Positions 54,578 through 63,600 of a stretch of DNA of 64,000 nucleotides are shown in pieces. Origin of the DNA: Flavipsychrobacter sp. (lineage in GTDB: Bacteria > Bacteroidota > Bacteroidia > Chitinophagales > Chitinophagaceae); NCBI GenBank assembly GCA_021155965.1, contig JAJNBJ010000021.1, positions 42,605 through 106,604 on the forward strand, written 5' to 3'. The position numbers and the translations under genes were made by a program. The first letter of the stretch is position 1. The number at the start of each line of letters is the position of its first letter. A model generated the notes under the pieces. The model worked only from the letters and a program-made list of their open reading frames with translations. It did not search any database and was not told the origin of the DNA.

Positions 54578-55030
54578 TTATTTACTTAGCTGCTCTATAT
54601 CATCAAGGTCCCTATGTCTGCCCGAGGCTCTTTTTGCCTTTATGAGTTGATTTAAATGCAGGAAACGAAAAGCAACATCATTCTCTATGAAATTCTGAGA
54701 ACTACTATGTGCCTCATCAAAGTCCAGCCCTTTCACAGCAGTCATAAGATCAATTCTCACCGGATCTCTTCCGAAACTAAAAACATCAAATTTATCATTA
54801 AGAAACTTTTCCTGTGACATGTCAAATACTTGCATTCCGAATTCATGAAAAGCAAGCAATATCTTATCATAATTCTCTGCCGACCTTTTTACCTAAACAT
54901 CCATATCGCCCGTTGTATGATTATACCCGTTCAGGATCACAGCCATACCACCTACAAGAATGTAGGCAACACCATACTTATTGAAACAATTAATAAAATC
55001 ACTAAAATCTTCGTTGAAAATATCAGCCAT
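54578..55030 (-). pseudogene. Minimal nucleotidyltransferase with an in-frame amber stop
   Basis: The ATG at 55030 begins a 150-codon frame that reads DFINCFNKYGVAYILVGGMAVILNGYNHTTGDMDV, then TAG (54893-54895, codon 46), and continues in frame VKRSAENYDKILLAFHEFGMQVFDM to the stop. The pol-beta type GG...(13)...D-M-D motif is intact, and a Trp is expected at the stop position in 'DMDxWVKRSAENY'-like relatives, so TGG to TAG is a likely mutation. The 93-residue downstream part starting after a TTG could be translated alone but lacks the catalytic Gly-Gly/Asp motif. A sequencing error is the alternative. Confidence 0.75.
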
Positions 55031-55226
55031 TTCTTTTTCTAATTGAGAAAACAGTGCGGTCTAACTTTGTTTTTGAAGTTGTACCATAAATCTGGTTAAT
55101 GAGGAACCAGGCAGCTTCCAACCGCTCTATATAGGTTTTATTCTTCCATTCTGTTACATGGTCGTCAGCCTCTTTGGCAGCAGTTGCTTTAAATGCTGCT
55201 CGGTCTAAACGGAATTTTGGTTCCAT
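55023..55226 (-). CDS. Small partner protein of the nucleotidyltransferase
   Basis: 67 residues from the ATG at 55226: MEPKFRLDRAAFKATAAKEADDHVTEW, then YIERLEAAWFLINQIYGTT and a basic end KTKLDRTVFSIRKRNG. Genes of this size, with a RLD-AF ... TVFS-RK-R pattern, commonly precede nucleotidyltransferase genes in Bacteroidota. It overlaps the (broken) transferase start by eight bases, suggesting coupled translation. Function unknown; could be an accessory to a nucleotidyltransferase module. Confidence 0.6.
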   Translation of the reverse strand: MEPKFRLDRAAFKATAAKEADDHVTEWKNKTYIERLEAAWFLINQIYGTTSKTKLDRTVFSIRKRNG

Positions 55227-55237
55227 ATTGTTACAGT

Positions 55238-56452
55238 TTACTCTATCAAATATCCATCGCCTTCCGGCAGCAAATTCAAATCCACATCCATGCCAGCTAT
55301 CCCTTCTATTGAACCGCGAATATGTGCTGCATTCAGCAATACCTTTTCCAGTTCTTTCTCGCGGGCCTTCCAAAGTTTTTCCATCTGGTCGCGCTCGCGC
55401 TGGATAGAAGCCTGCATCCGGCTAAAGCTATCTCTTATAGCGCTCCACTGTGCAGCAAATTCATTGCTGGTGAGGTAATTATAGAGCAGGGTCATTTTAT
55501 CGCCTTTATTCTCCTGGCTTTTAGCGGCATTATATACTTTAACCACGATCTCGCGCAGCACATACACCAATGCGCGCACATCGCTGAAATTGCATACCCA
55601 TACGCCATCTTTTTCGCCAAAGCAGTCCATGTCCTTAGGCATCGCCTGGGTTACGATCACGGCGATATCCGCATTCAATGTACGTTTATCTGCTTTCAGC
55701 TTTTCTATCCAGTCTCCGCTGAAATCTTTCGTTCGTTTGCTTTCAAAAATTATCCTGCCGCATTCCTGGCCAAAGTTACTGCGCACTGTCAATACACAAT
55801 CTGCACCCTTTATACCCTTGCCTACTTCCTGCACAACATCAAACGGAAACGCATCTCGCAGCAATTGCTCCAGTACCAATTCTTGTACCTCTCCTTGCAG
55901 TTGCATAGATCCTTGTTCGCTCTTACGCTTCATTTCCTCTATCAGCCTGCGCTGGTCTTCCAGTTGCTTATCCCGCTCTTTCAGCTTCATTTCAAACTCC
56001 CAGTCGCGCTGTTTGTTGCGTTCTTCTTCTTCTTTCTTTATTAATTCTGTGAGCCTGTTACGTTCTTCAACCAGTTTTCGCTGCACCTCCAGTTCCAGTT
56101 CTTGTTGCTTGTGCATCAGGTCTTGCTCTTTTTTCAAAAACTCCAGTTCTTTCTGCCTTGATTCCGCCAGTTTTGCCTGGTTGGTTTTATTGGTATCTTC
56201 CAGCAATCGCAGCTGCATCTCAAAATCAGCCTTTACTTTGGTATTTATTTCCTGCAACAGGTCGCCCTCGATCGCCTTTTTCTCCTCCTGCCATTGCTGC
56301 TCCTTCTGGCGCATCTGCTCATCCTTCTGTTTTGTCAGCTCAGTCCATTTCTGGTTAAATTCCTTCCTTACCCTGTCCTCCACCGACTGCGCAATGGCTG
56401 CCTCCGGCTCAAACTGGTGCTTACAACTCGGACATATTATTAGTGTCGACAT
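55238..56452 (-). CDS. DUF2130 coiled-coil protein
   Basis: 404 residues. It starts MSTLIICPSCKHQFEPE, a CxxC zinc-ribbon-like head, followed by a highly charged coiled coil (about 25-200; many KEQ/EER repeats), then the conserved DUF2130 C-terminal globule: DCVLTVRSNFGQECGRIIFESKRTKDFSGDWIEKLKADKR and DIAVIVTQAMPKDMDCFGEKDGVWVC. The globular part resembles a nuclease-like alpha/beta fold in family descriptions, but no activity is known. The small partner gene and nucleotidyltransferase lie 11 bases downstream. Confidence 0.88.
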   Translation of the reverse strand: MSTLIICPSCKHQFEPEAAIAQSVEDRVRKEFNQKWTELTKQKDEQMRQKEQQWQEEKKAIEGDLLQEINTKVKADFEMQLRLLEDTNKTNQAKLAESRQKELEFLKKEQDLMHKQQELELEVQRKLVEERNRLTELIKKEEEERNKQRDWEFEMKLKERDKQLEDQRRLIEEMKRKSEQGSMQLQGEVQELVLEQLLRDAFPFDVVQEVGKGIKGADCVLTVRSNFGQECGRIIFESKRTKDFSGDWIEKLKADKRTLNADIAVIVTQAMPKDMDCFGEKDGVWVCNFSDVRALVYVLREIVVKVYNAAKSQENKGDKMTLLYNYLTSNEFAAQWSAIRDSFSRMQASIQRERDQMEKLWKAREKELEKVLLNAAHIRGSIEGIAGMDVDLNLLPEGDGYLIE

Positions 56453-56549
56453 AAATTACCTCTTCTTCTTATCCTTGGAAGATACGAAGTTCTGATATTA
56501 TCCCTGAATATGGATGCCTTATCATTTTTTATTACTTTTCACGTCCCAA

Positions 56550-58457
56550 ATGCGGCTTAAGATATTTTTTTTCTTTTACTGTTTAGTAATAAGCAGCGCT
56601 TTACTGGCACAGCAGTCCGGTAAAGCGAACCGCTATTTTAATGATGCCCTTCTCTGTAAATCGAAAAAAGATGTTGAAAATGCCTGCAAACAAATGGCGC
56701 TTGCCATAGAGGCAGACCCAACTGATGCCGATGCCTACGGCCTGCTTGGTCAATGGTATTATGATGCACACCGCTTCAAGGATGCAGTAGATGTGTTGCG
56801 CAAAGGCTCATCAAGATGTCAGAACGGCGGTATGCGTTTCTCAAAAGCGCTTACCAAATGCCTGCTGTATGCCGGACTTGCAGAAAGCGCGCTCATGGTC
56901 ATTAATAATTACGCGACGATGAAGGACAGCGCAGAGTGGAACAGGCTGCGCGCACAGGCCGAATTTATTAAAGCCGCTATACCAACTACCCCGCCAAAGT
57001 GGCCCAGGAACCTGGGATTGCGTATTAACAGCCCTGACCCCGAGCTATTCCCATGCATGGCAGTAGATACGGAGAAACTCTATTTCACACGCCGCGTGAA
57101 CAACCAGGATGAGGATTTCTTCAGAGCAAAATGGGACACCTGCGGCGACTGGCTGTATGCCCGCCCCTTAGGTGTGCCACCTAATTCGCCCAACCAGGAG
57201 TCGTCAATGTCCATTTCTGCCGATGGGCATTACCTGTTCTTCAACCGCTGCGAATACCGCAGCCAGGATGGCTGGGCAGAGGGTGGCTGCGACCTGCTGA
57301 TGGCATACCGCGTTGCCAACGACAGCCCATGGACAATAGCACAGCCTTTTGGTGGCACCATTAATACACCCGCATATGAGGGCATGCCCACTACATCGCC
57401 CGACTGCCGCGAATTGTATTTTGTAAGCGACCGTGTAGGCGGATTTGGTGGCTATGATATTTGGGTATCGCGTTTCGAGAACGGACTATGGCAATTGCCC
57501 GTGAACGCAGGGCCCAGCATCAATACCAGCGGCAATGAAACGGCCCCATACATGTATGCCGACAATGAAACTTTATACTTCACCAGCGATGGCTGGCTGG
57601 GCATGGGCGGCACAGACATTTTTATGAGCCGCAAAATTAACGATGAGCAATATACTAAGGCGTTGAACGTAGGTTACCCTATCAATACTGCATTTGATGA
57701 AAAGAGCGCCAGCGTAACCCTGGATGGTAAACGTCTTTACTTTTCATCAGACCGCAACGGGCCTCCCGGCAATTATGATATTTATGAAGCCCCGATACGC
57801 TCAGGTAGTGTACGGCCAATTCCAGTAAGCTATATGCGGGGCATAGTGTATGACAGCCTCTCGAAAGTGCGGCTTAATTATGCCACTATGTATGTGTGCA
57901 ATGCAAAAACAGGAGACACTCTGTACCAGTTCCAGAGCAACCGGGGAGATGCCAGTTTCATTATCACTTTGCACCTGGATAATACTTATGCAATTCATAC
58001 ATGGCGTGCATTATACACGGAAGTGCATGACACTATTGACTTTGACAGGCAGTACCTGCAAGACCCGCTGGTGCATAATGTGGCATTGCTGCCGTCGGAT
58101 TATATAAAGCCGGTGAACGACAGCATGCTCACAATGATCCATTTTGATGTGAACCGTGTAGAGCTTTCTGACTCTGATAAAGCAGCTATATCTACTGCTA
58201 TCCTGCCATGGATGAACAGCAAGGGTGGCTTTATGCTTTATGTGAATGCCTATACCGACAATACTGGTACGCCAATGATAAACGAATCACTTTCTTACAA
58301 GCGTGCCAACCAGGTAGCCCAGTTCATACAAACACTCGGCGTAGATGAAACAATGATACAGGCAAAAGGCCTGGGCGAAGCTCACATGATAGCCACTAAC
58401 GAAACTCCTGAAGGGCAGTGGATGAACCGGCGTGTGGAAGTGATAATAAGGCGGTAG
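56550..58457 (+). CDS. PorE-like protein: TPR, WD40-like propeller, CRD, OmpA-C
   Basis: 635 residues from the ATG at 56550. Signal peptide MRLKIFFFFYCLVISSALLA. Domain order: TPR helices (about 25-135), six-bladed PD40/WD40-like propeller (150-415; LYFTRRVNNQDEDF, ELYFVSDRVGGFGGYDIW, LYFTSDGWLGMGGTDIF, RLYFSSDRNGPPGNYDIY), a carboxypeptidase-like domain (425-515; YMRGIVYDSLSKVRLNYATMYV), OmpA-type peptidoglycan domain (525-635; VNAYTDNTGTPMINESLSYKRANQV ... NRRVEVIIRR). This order is that of PorE, a T9SS component linking the machine to peptidoglycan, but paralogs are frequent in this phylum, so the equation is tentative. Confidence 0.75.
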   Translation: MRLKIFFFFYCLVISSALLAQQSGKANRYFNDALLCKSKKDVENACKQMALAIEADPTDADAYGLLGQWYYDAHRFKDAVDVLRKGSSRCQNGGMRFSKALTKCLLYAGLAESALMVINNYATMKDSAEWNRLRAQAEFIKAAIPTTPPKWPRNLGLRINSPDPELFPCMAVDTEKLYFTRRVNNQDEDFFRAKWDTCGDWLYARPLGVPPNSPNQESSMSISADGHYLFFNRCEYRSQDGWAEGGCDLLMAYRVANDSPWTIAQPFGGTINTPAYEGMPTTSPDCRELYFVSDRVGGFGGYDIWVSRFENGLWQLPVNAGPSINTSGNETAPYMYADNETLYFTSDGWLGMGGTDIFMSRKINDEQYTKALNVGYPINTAFDEKSASVTLDGKRLYFSSDRNGPPGNYDIYEAPIRSGSVRPIPVSYMRGIVYDSLSKVRLNYATMYVCNAKTGDTLYQFQSNRGDASFIITLHLDNTYAIHTWRALYTEVHDTIDFDRQYLQDPLVHNVALLPSDYIKPVNDSMLTMIHFDVNRVELSDSDKAAISTAILPWMNSKGGFMLYVNAYTDNTGTPMINESLSYKRANQVAQFIQTLGVDETMIQAKGLGEAHMIATNETPEGQWMNRRVEVIIRR

Positions 58458-58462
58458 TCATT

Positions 58463-59182
58463 TTATTGGTAATATACTATTGCTCTTTTTTCCGGTATTT
58501 CGTCTCTTATATCGCCTCTTATCATTACGCATTTTCTCACGGTCCAGTTACCCGCTTTGTCAAATTCGTAATAATAAAACTCCTGCCTTTCGCTGAACTC
58601 GGAATTAAAGTGATTCGAGTATGAGTAATGTTCTTTGGGGCTGCCATCTGTGTCATATTTGAACTCATCTCGTTGTTCAATATTCCCTGAAGCAGTATAA
58701 GAGGTTTCAACCCTGTCTCCATTTTCAGCTATTTGAATTATCATTCTATAATTCATTGCTCCGCTGCCTCCATAGCTTATGGTTATCGAATCATTACCCT
58801 GCACATCATACATGAAAATCATCCGCTCCATCAGACTGCCATCTTCTACCTTATACCGCTTACTTTCCAGCAGCTCACTATTTGCACCATAACTAAATTC
58901 TGTTCGCCAAGATACGGTCCTTTCCTCAATTTTTTGCTGGCCTTTGTATTGATAACTATAGTTGTCGATCACGCTTTCCCCCATAAAGTATTTGCGCCCT
59001 ATCTCATTTCCTGAACCGTCGTAAACATAGATCAGCCTGGGGTTTGTAGCAGTTGTATCGTTCCATTCAAAGTATGTTACCGTTTTCACCTTGCCCTTTA
59101 ACTGCTCTTTCTGCAGGTCATTTTTAATATCCTTCTTTACAAAAGGACACACCAGTAACAGGATGAGTGCAAGCCAATTCAT
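58463..59182 (-). CDS. Hypothetical protein, tandem beta-rich segments
   Basis: 239 residues; starts MNWLALILLLVCPFVKKD with a hydrophobic segment and possible lipobox Cys12 (LLLVC). The rest repeats a 'YEYDxxGNxxxxxxY' rhythm (VYDGSGNEIGRKYF, MYDVQGNDSITISY, KYDTDGSPKEHYSY, EFDKAGNWTVRKC), like RHS/YD-type or DUF4595-type proteins in this phylum. No enzyme motif. Convergent with the PorE-like gene; a 5-base gap separates the stops. Confidence 0.7.
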   Translation of the reverse strand: MNWLALILLLVCPFVKKDIKNDLQKEQLKGKVKTVTYFEWNDTTATNPRLIYVYDGSGNEIGRKYFMGESVIDNYSYQYKGQQKIEERTVSWRTEFSYGANSELLESKRYKVEDGSLMERMIFMYDVQGNDSITISYGGSGAMNYRMIIQIAENGDRVETSYTASGNIEQRDEFKYDTDGSPKEHYSYSNHFNSEFSERQEFYYYEFDKAGNWTVRKCVMIRGDIRDEIPEKRAIVYYQ

Positions 59183-59226
59183 AGATATTCTTTAAAATCT
59201 CAAATATAAAACTACTCAAATTTTAT

Positions 59227-59234
59227 TATTTTTG
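59227..59234 (+). promoter_or_regulatory. -7 box TATTTTTG
   Basis: TATTTTTG matches TAnnTTTG exactly and starts a transcript near 59241. This excludes the TTG at 59232 (inside the box) as translational start and favours the TTG at 59259. Confidence 0.5.
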
Positions 59235-59258
59235 GAGGCGAAAGCCCCGGCATTTTAT

Positions 59259-59765
59259 TTGAAAAAGCTAACCCACATTATCCTCATCCTTTTATTGATC
59301 CTGCAAACAGGTGGTATTGTGCTTTACTACCAGGGCCAGCAACACCAGTGGCGGAAACATATGGTTTCTGTATTAGCTAATGAAAAAATAAAATTAGGGA
59401 CGTTTACGCTTACGTTGCAAGAATATGAGAGAAGCAAGGCAGGTGAAAACGAATTATGCCTGAACGGCAAAATGTATGATTTAAAATCAGCAACGATCAA
59501 TGGTGAAGAAGTGATCGTAACTGCGATACAAGACACAAAAGAAGATGATATTGTTCACAGGATCAAAAAAATAATAACGGGCGGCAAACATGGTAGTCAT
59601 ATTCCCCGGCCGCTGATAGAATTATTAGCGCTGTACTATATTCTCCCGCCTGCCAGTGAGCTGCATTTCTATAACGAAAGTCATTCACACCGGTTCTATA
59701 CCTTTTCCGATAAGGTCTTTTCCCGCAATAACGATATATACGTTCCGCCTCCGCGCAAGGCTTAG
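59259..59765 (+). CDS. Small membrane-anchored hypothetical protein, TTG start
   Basis: About 168 residues if started at the TTG at 59259, giving (M)KKLTHIILILLLILQTGGIVLYYQG, a lysine-led hydrophobic segment. No ATG is available upstream in frame. The rest: KIKLGTFTLTLQEYERSKAGENELCLNGKMYDLKSATINGEEVIVTAI and a His/Tyr-rich C-terminus (ELHFYNESHSHRFYTF). It precedes the TonB receptor gene by 117 bases; homologues next to TonB receptors are plausible, but I do not recognise a family. Confidence 0.6.
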   Translation: MKKLTHIILILLLILQTGGIVLYYQGQQHQWRKHMVSVLANEKIKLGTFTLTLQEYERSKAGENELCLNGKMYDLKSATINGEEVIVTAIQDTKEDDIVHRIKKIITGGKHGSHIPRPLIELLALYYILPPASELHFYNESHSHRFYTFSDKVFSRNNDIYVPPPRKA

Positions 59766-59881
59766 TGCCTGAGAAATTTTATACTGAACCATAATTGTAT
59801 TTTCCTGCAAAGGGAAAATATAGTTGCATACACCTGCTAATGCGGGGAACTTCATAATTATCGCAACACTAAAATCAAAAC

Positions 59882-62095
59882 ATGAAATTGATCCGATACA
59901 TCATATTTGCGCTATTCCTTACACAAACGCATTCGTCGTTTGCACAGCCAGATACGTCAAAAACCAGCGTGGGGCTGGATGAGTTTATATTCTCTGCAAA
60001 TAAAACAGAGGAATCGAAAAAAAGCGTAGCACAGCAGGTGATCGTCCTGGATAAAAAACAGATAGCTATTGCCAATGCACAAAACACCGCCGATCTCTTG
60101 TCATACACTGGCAATGTGTTTGTGCAAAAAAGCCAGGCGGGCGGTGGCAGCCCGGTACTGCGTGGTTTTGAAGCAAGCCGTATTTTACTGGTAGTAGACG
60201 GCGTAAGAATGAATACCATTATCTACCGCTCCGGCCATCTGCAGAACATTCTTACAATGGACAATAACACGCTTGACCGTGCAGAGATACTCTTCGGCCC
60301 ATCATCTACTGTATACGGTAGTGACGCACTAGGTGGTGTCATTCACTTTTACACACGTAAACCTGTATTTGCGACAGGTAGCAATAAAGTGGCTAAGAGT
60401 GCAAATGCATTCTACCGTTATAGTAGTGTAAATAATGAAATGACTGGCCATGCCGACTTCAGTATTGGCGGCGAGAGGCTGGCTTCGGTAACGTCTGTTA
60501 CTTATTCCATGTTTGACGATTTAATAGGCGGCGCATCACAAAATCCGTTCTATGATACATCATACGGAGAGCGCCCCTTTTACGTGAAACGAATAAACGG
60601 CAAAGATTCGCTGGTAAAGAATGCCAATAAATATAAACAGGTGTACAGCGGCTACTCTCAGTATGACATCATGCAGAAGCTTGCGTTCAAACAAAATGAA
60701 CATGTAACCCATGGGCTAAACCTGCAGTACTCCAATTCTACCGACATACCGCGCTACGACCGCCTTACTGATCCTAAAGGCACCGGCCTTAACAGCGCTG
60801 AATGGTATTACGGCCCGCAAATGAGGATGCTTGCTGCCTATGACCTGAATGTAACCAATGAGACTTCTTTGTTTCCAAAGATACACGCAGGCGTGAACTA
60901 CCAGAACATAGAAGAAAGCCGCCACAACCGGAACTTTGGCAGTACCACGCTGAACCATCGCGTTGAGAATGTGAGTGTAGCTGGCCTTAATATAGACGGA
61001 CAGCGTGTTGCAGGCAAACACAATATACGTGTAGGTATAGATGGGCAGTATAATATGCTGAGATCTACAGCTGAAAAAGAGAATATCTCAACAGGTACGA
61101 CAAGCAAACTGGATAGCCGCTACCCGGATGGTGATAACACTATGGCGAATATGGCCATTTACGGCTCGCATACCATGAAGATCAATGACAAATTCACATT
61201 GAACGATGGACTGCGTTTAGGCTATATCTCGTTACGCTCTACTTTCGTTGATACTTCTATCCTGCATCTGCCCTTTATGGAAGCTAACCAGGATAATTTT
61301 GTTTATTCAGGTAGCCTGGGCCTCATCCATACCCCTACCGATAAATGGAAATTCTCGCTGCTTGTATCTACAGGTTACAGGGCTCCGAATGTGGATGACC
61401 TGGCAAAAATATTTGAGTCAGCCCCTGGCACCTTAATTGTTCCGAACAAAGGTCTAAAGCCGGAGAAAACACTGAACACTGAATTGGGTATATCAAAAGT
61501 CTTTGGCAAAAGCACCGTATGGGAGAATGCCCTGTTTTATACACAATTTTATGATGCCATTGTTACCGATAAATTCCAGTTCAACGGGATGGATTCTGTA
61601 GTATTCAATGGTGGTAAGAGCGGCGTGTTTGCCAACCAGAACAAGAAAACTGCCTATCTGTATGGCTTTTCATCGAACATCAGGTCTATGGCCACCAATA
61701 ACCTTACAGTGATGTTTGCTTTTAACTACACTTACGGCAGGATAAACACGGACAGTGCAGCTTACCCACTTGATCACATCCCCCCAATGATGCTACGCCT
61801 GCAACTCACTTATACATGGAAGAAGCTTATGGCTGATTTCTTCATTAACTACAATGGAGAAAAGAACATAAAAGACTACTTCATGGGCGGTGAAGACAAC
61901 AATCAGTATGCCACAAAAGATGGCATGCCTGCATGGTATACCCTTAATTTGCGTGCCAGCTACAAAGTGCATAAGTTAGTTACACTACAGGCAGGTATTG
62001 ACAACATTATGGATACACAATACCGTGTGTTTGCAAGCGGCATTAATGCTCCTGGAAGAAATATCTTTGGTGCAGTCCGGTTCCGTTATGAATAG
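59882..62095 (+). CDS. TonB-dependent receptor, hemoglobin/heme type
   Basis: 737 residues. Signal peptide MKLIRYIIFALFLTQTHSSFAQ; no carboxypeptidase-like domain. The plug reads VQKSQAGGGSPVLRGFEASRILLVVDGVRMNTIIYRSGHLQNILTMDNNTLDRAEILFGPSSTVYGSDALGGVIHFYTRKP, the pattern of the TonB hemoglobin/transferrin/lactoferrin receptor branch. The barrel ends with YRVFASGINAPGRNIFGAVRFRYE. Heme or iron uptake is inferred from this and from the neighbouring hemN; the FRAP/NPNL heme ligands of HmuR were not checked in place. Confidence 0.85.
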   Translation: MKLIRYIIFALFLTQTHSSFAQPDTSKTSVGLDEFIFSANKTEESKKSVAQQVIVLDKKQIAIANAQNTADLLSYTGNVFVQKSQAGGGSPVLRGFEASRILLVVDGVRMNTIIYRSGHLQNILTMDNNTLDRAEILFGPSSTVYGSDALGGVIHFYTRKPVFATGSNKVAKSANAFYRYSSVNNEMTGHADFSIGGERLASVTSVTYSMFDDLIGGASQNPFYDTSYGERPFYVKRINGKDSLVKNANKYKQVYSGYSQYDIMQKLAFKQNEHVTHGLNLQYSNSTDIPRYDRLTDPKGTGLNSAEWYYGPQMRMLAAYDLNVTNETSLFPKIHAGVNYQNIEESRHNRNFGSTTLNHRVENVSVAGLNIDGQRVAGKHNIRVGIDGQYNMLRSTAEKENISTGTTSKLDSRYPDGDNTMANMAIYGSHTMKINDKFTLNDGLRLGYISLRSTFVDTSILHLPFMEANQDNFVYSGSLGLIHTPTDKWKFSLLVSTGYRAPNVDDLAKIFESAPGTLIVPNKGLKPEKTLNTELGISKVFGKSTVWENALFYTQFYDAIVTDKFQFNGMDSVVFNGGKSGVFANQNKKTAYLYGFSSNIRSMATNNLTVMFAFNYTYGRINTDSAAYPLDHIPPMMLRLQLTYTWKKLMADFFINYNGEKNIKDYFMGGEDNNQYATKDGMPAWYTLNLRASYKVHKLVTLQAGIDNIMDTQYRVFASGINAPGRNIFGAVRFRYE

Positions 62096-62113
62096 CCTTC
62101 AGGAAACTTCCAT

Positions 62114-62143
62114 AAAAACAGGTTGCAATTGCAACCTGTTTTT
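62114..62143. terminator. Bidirectional terminator between TonB receptor and hemN
   Basis: A perfect 30-base palindrome: AAAAACAGGTTGCAA mirrored by TTGCAACCTGTTTTT. It separates convergent genes. Confidence 0.9.
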
Positions 62144-62161
62144 ATTTACAGCTAATACACT

Positions 62162-63529
62162 TCAGACTGCCTTACTAAACATTTTTTCCCGCTGTGCGGC
62201 TTTTTGTCTTGCAATATAAAGATCGAACGCGCTGCAGATATTGCGGACAAACCTTTTGCCGGTATCTGTAACGTGAATATGCCCATCACAAAAAGACACA
62301 AGCCTGTCAGTTTCAAATTCTTTTAGTAATGGCATAACGAATTGTTCTGCCACTTGCACATCACAATCGGCAATTGTAGTATATCCATTACAGATCAGGT
62401 CTAATATATACCTGCCAAACCTCCTGTCCTCATCATTAAGAAATAGCCCTTTAACAACTGCCAGTTGCATACTTCCAACTTTCTGGTAATAGTTGTGCAG
62501 AATCTTTTCGTTTTGTACAAATGCGCCCGGTGTGGCGCTGATAGATGAAACACCTAAGCCTATCAGGATATCAGTGTTCTGCGTGGTATAGCCCATGAAG
62601 TTACGATGTAATCTGCCCTGCCTGAAGGCTACATTCAGGTCATCATTCTCACGCGCAAAATGATCCATGCCGATATCAATATACCCATTATTGACAAAGA
62701 GTTCTTTCGCGGCTGCATACATGTTAAGCTTTTCATCAGCTCCCGGCAAATCATCTTCATCAAACAACCGCTGCCCTCTGCTGGTCCACGGCACATGTGC
62801 ATAGCTGTAAAAAGCTATCCTGTCAGGCAGAAGGGATATAACCTGTCGTGCAGTTTGTTTAATGGTTTGCATAGTTTGGCCGGGAAGTCCATATATAAGG
62901 TCAAAATTCACAGACTTGTAACCGATCTCTCTCGCTGTTTCTATAACCCTTTGCACGTTACTGAACGGTTGGCTCCTGTTGATCAACCGCTGTACCTCCG
63001 GATCATTATCCTGCACACCATAACTCACTCTCCTGAAACCGATATCATACAGAGTCTGCAAATGCTCGCGCGTTGTATTATTGGGATGCCCTTCAAAACT
63101 AAAATCATGCTCATCATGTATGACTGCCATATTCAATATTGGCATAAGCAATCGGCGCAGGTTTGCCGGCGAGAAAAAAGTTGGTGTGCCGCCACCTAGG
63201 TGCAACTCACGTATAATAGGTTTCTGGTGCATATGGGACAAATACAAAGCCCATTCTTTATGAATAGCATCTATGTAGTCCCCCTCCACCGCGTGATTTG
63301 TTGTGATCTTTTTATTACATCCGCAATAAGTACATAAAGATTCACAGAAAGGAAGATGTATATAAAGGCTGATACCCTTACTGTTCCCAGTAGCCATAAA
63401 ATCCTTGCCAAATATTGCCAGCCATTTTGCTGCGTCAATATTATCCTGCCAATATGGAACGGTTGGATAGCTTGTGTACCTGGGCACAGGTACATTGTAC
63501 TTGGTAAGCAAATAACGATCAGCGATCAT
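62162..63529 (-). CDS. hemN: Oxygen-independent coproporphyrinogen III oxidase
   Basis: 455 residues, the length of true HemN rather than the shorter HemW. The radical SAM cluster motif is IHLPFCESLCTYCGCNKK (C-x3-C-x2-C plus the extra Cys). Next: GGGTPTFFSPANLRRLL, NTTREHLQTLYDIGFRRVSYGVQDND and YGLPGQTMQTIKQT, YSYAHVPWTSRGQR and MDHFARENDDLNVA. It converts coproporphyrinogen III to protoporphyrinogen IX without O2, complementing hemF. Transcribed alone and convergent with the TonB receptor. Confidence 0.95.
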   Translation of the reverse strand: MIADRYLLTKYNVPVPRYTSYPTVPYWQDNIDAAKWLAIFGKDFMATGNSKGISLYIHLPFCESLCTYCGCNKKITTNHAVEGDYIDAIHKEWALYLSHMHQKPIIRELHLGGGTPTFFSPANLRRLLMPILNMAVIHDEHDFSFEGHPNNTTREHLQTLYDIGFRRVSYGVQDNDPEVQRLINRSQPFSNVQRVIETAREIGYKSVNFDLIYGLPGQTMQTIKQTARQVISLLPDRIAFYSYAHVPWTSRGQRLFDEDDLPGADEKLNMYAAAKELFVNNGYIDIGMDHFARENDDLNVAFRQGRLHRNFMGYTTQNTDILIGLGVSSISATPGAFVQNEKILHNYYQKVGSMQLAVVKGLFLNDEDRRFGRYILDLICNGYTTIADCDVQVAEQFVMPLLKEFETDRLVSFCDGHIHVTDTGKRFVRNICSAFDLYIARQKAAQREKMFSKAV

Positions 63530-63600
63530 AGGACAAAGCTACCCACAACTGCAACCCTAAACCATGACGAAAATCAGCCGGTGTGTCACAATTATATCAT

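Noticed and set aside
55590..56495. 301-codon plus-strand frame opposite DUF2130
   Set aside because: Ser/Phe/Cys-rich mirror of a Glu/Lys-rich coiled coil.
59764..59820. TPP-riboswitch-like text (CTGAGA ... TGAACC ... AGGGAA) upstream of the TonB receptor
   Set aside because: The stem that should follow TGAACC is absent; the segment instead forms a simple TATTTTCC/GGAAAATA hairpin (59798-59820), and there is no GGGG-type 5' arm.
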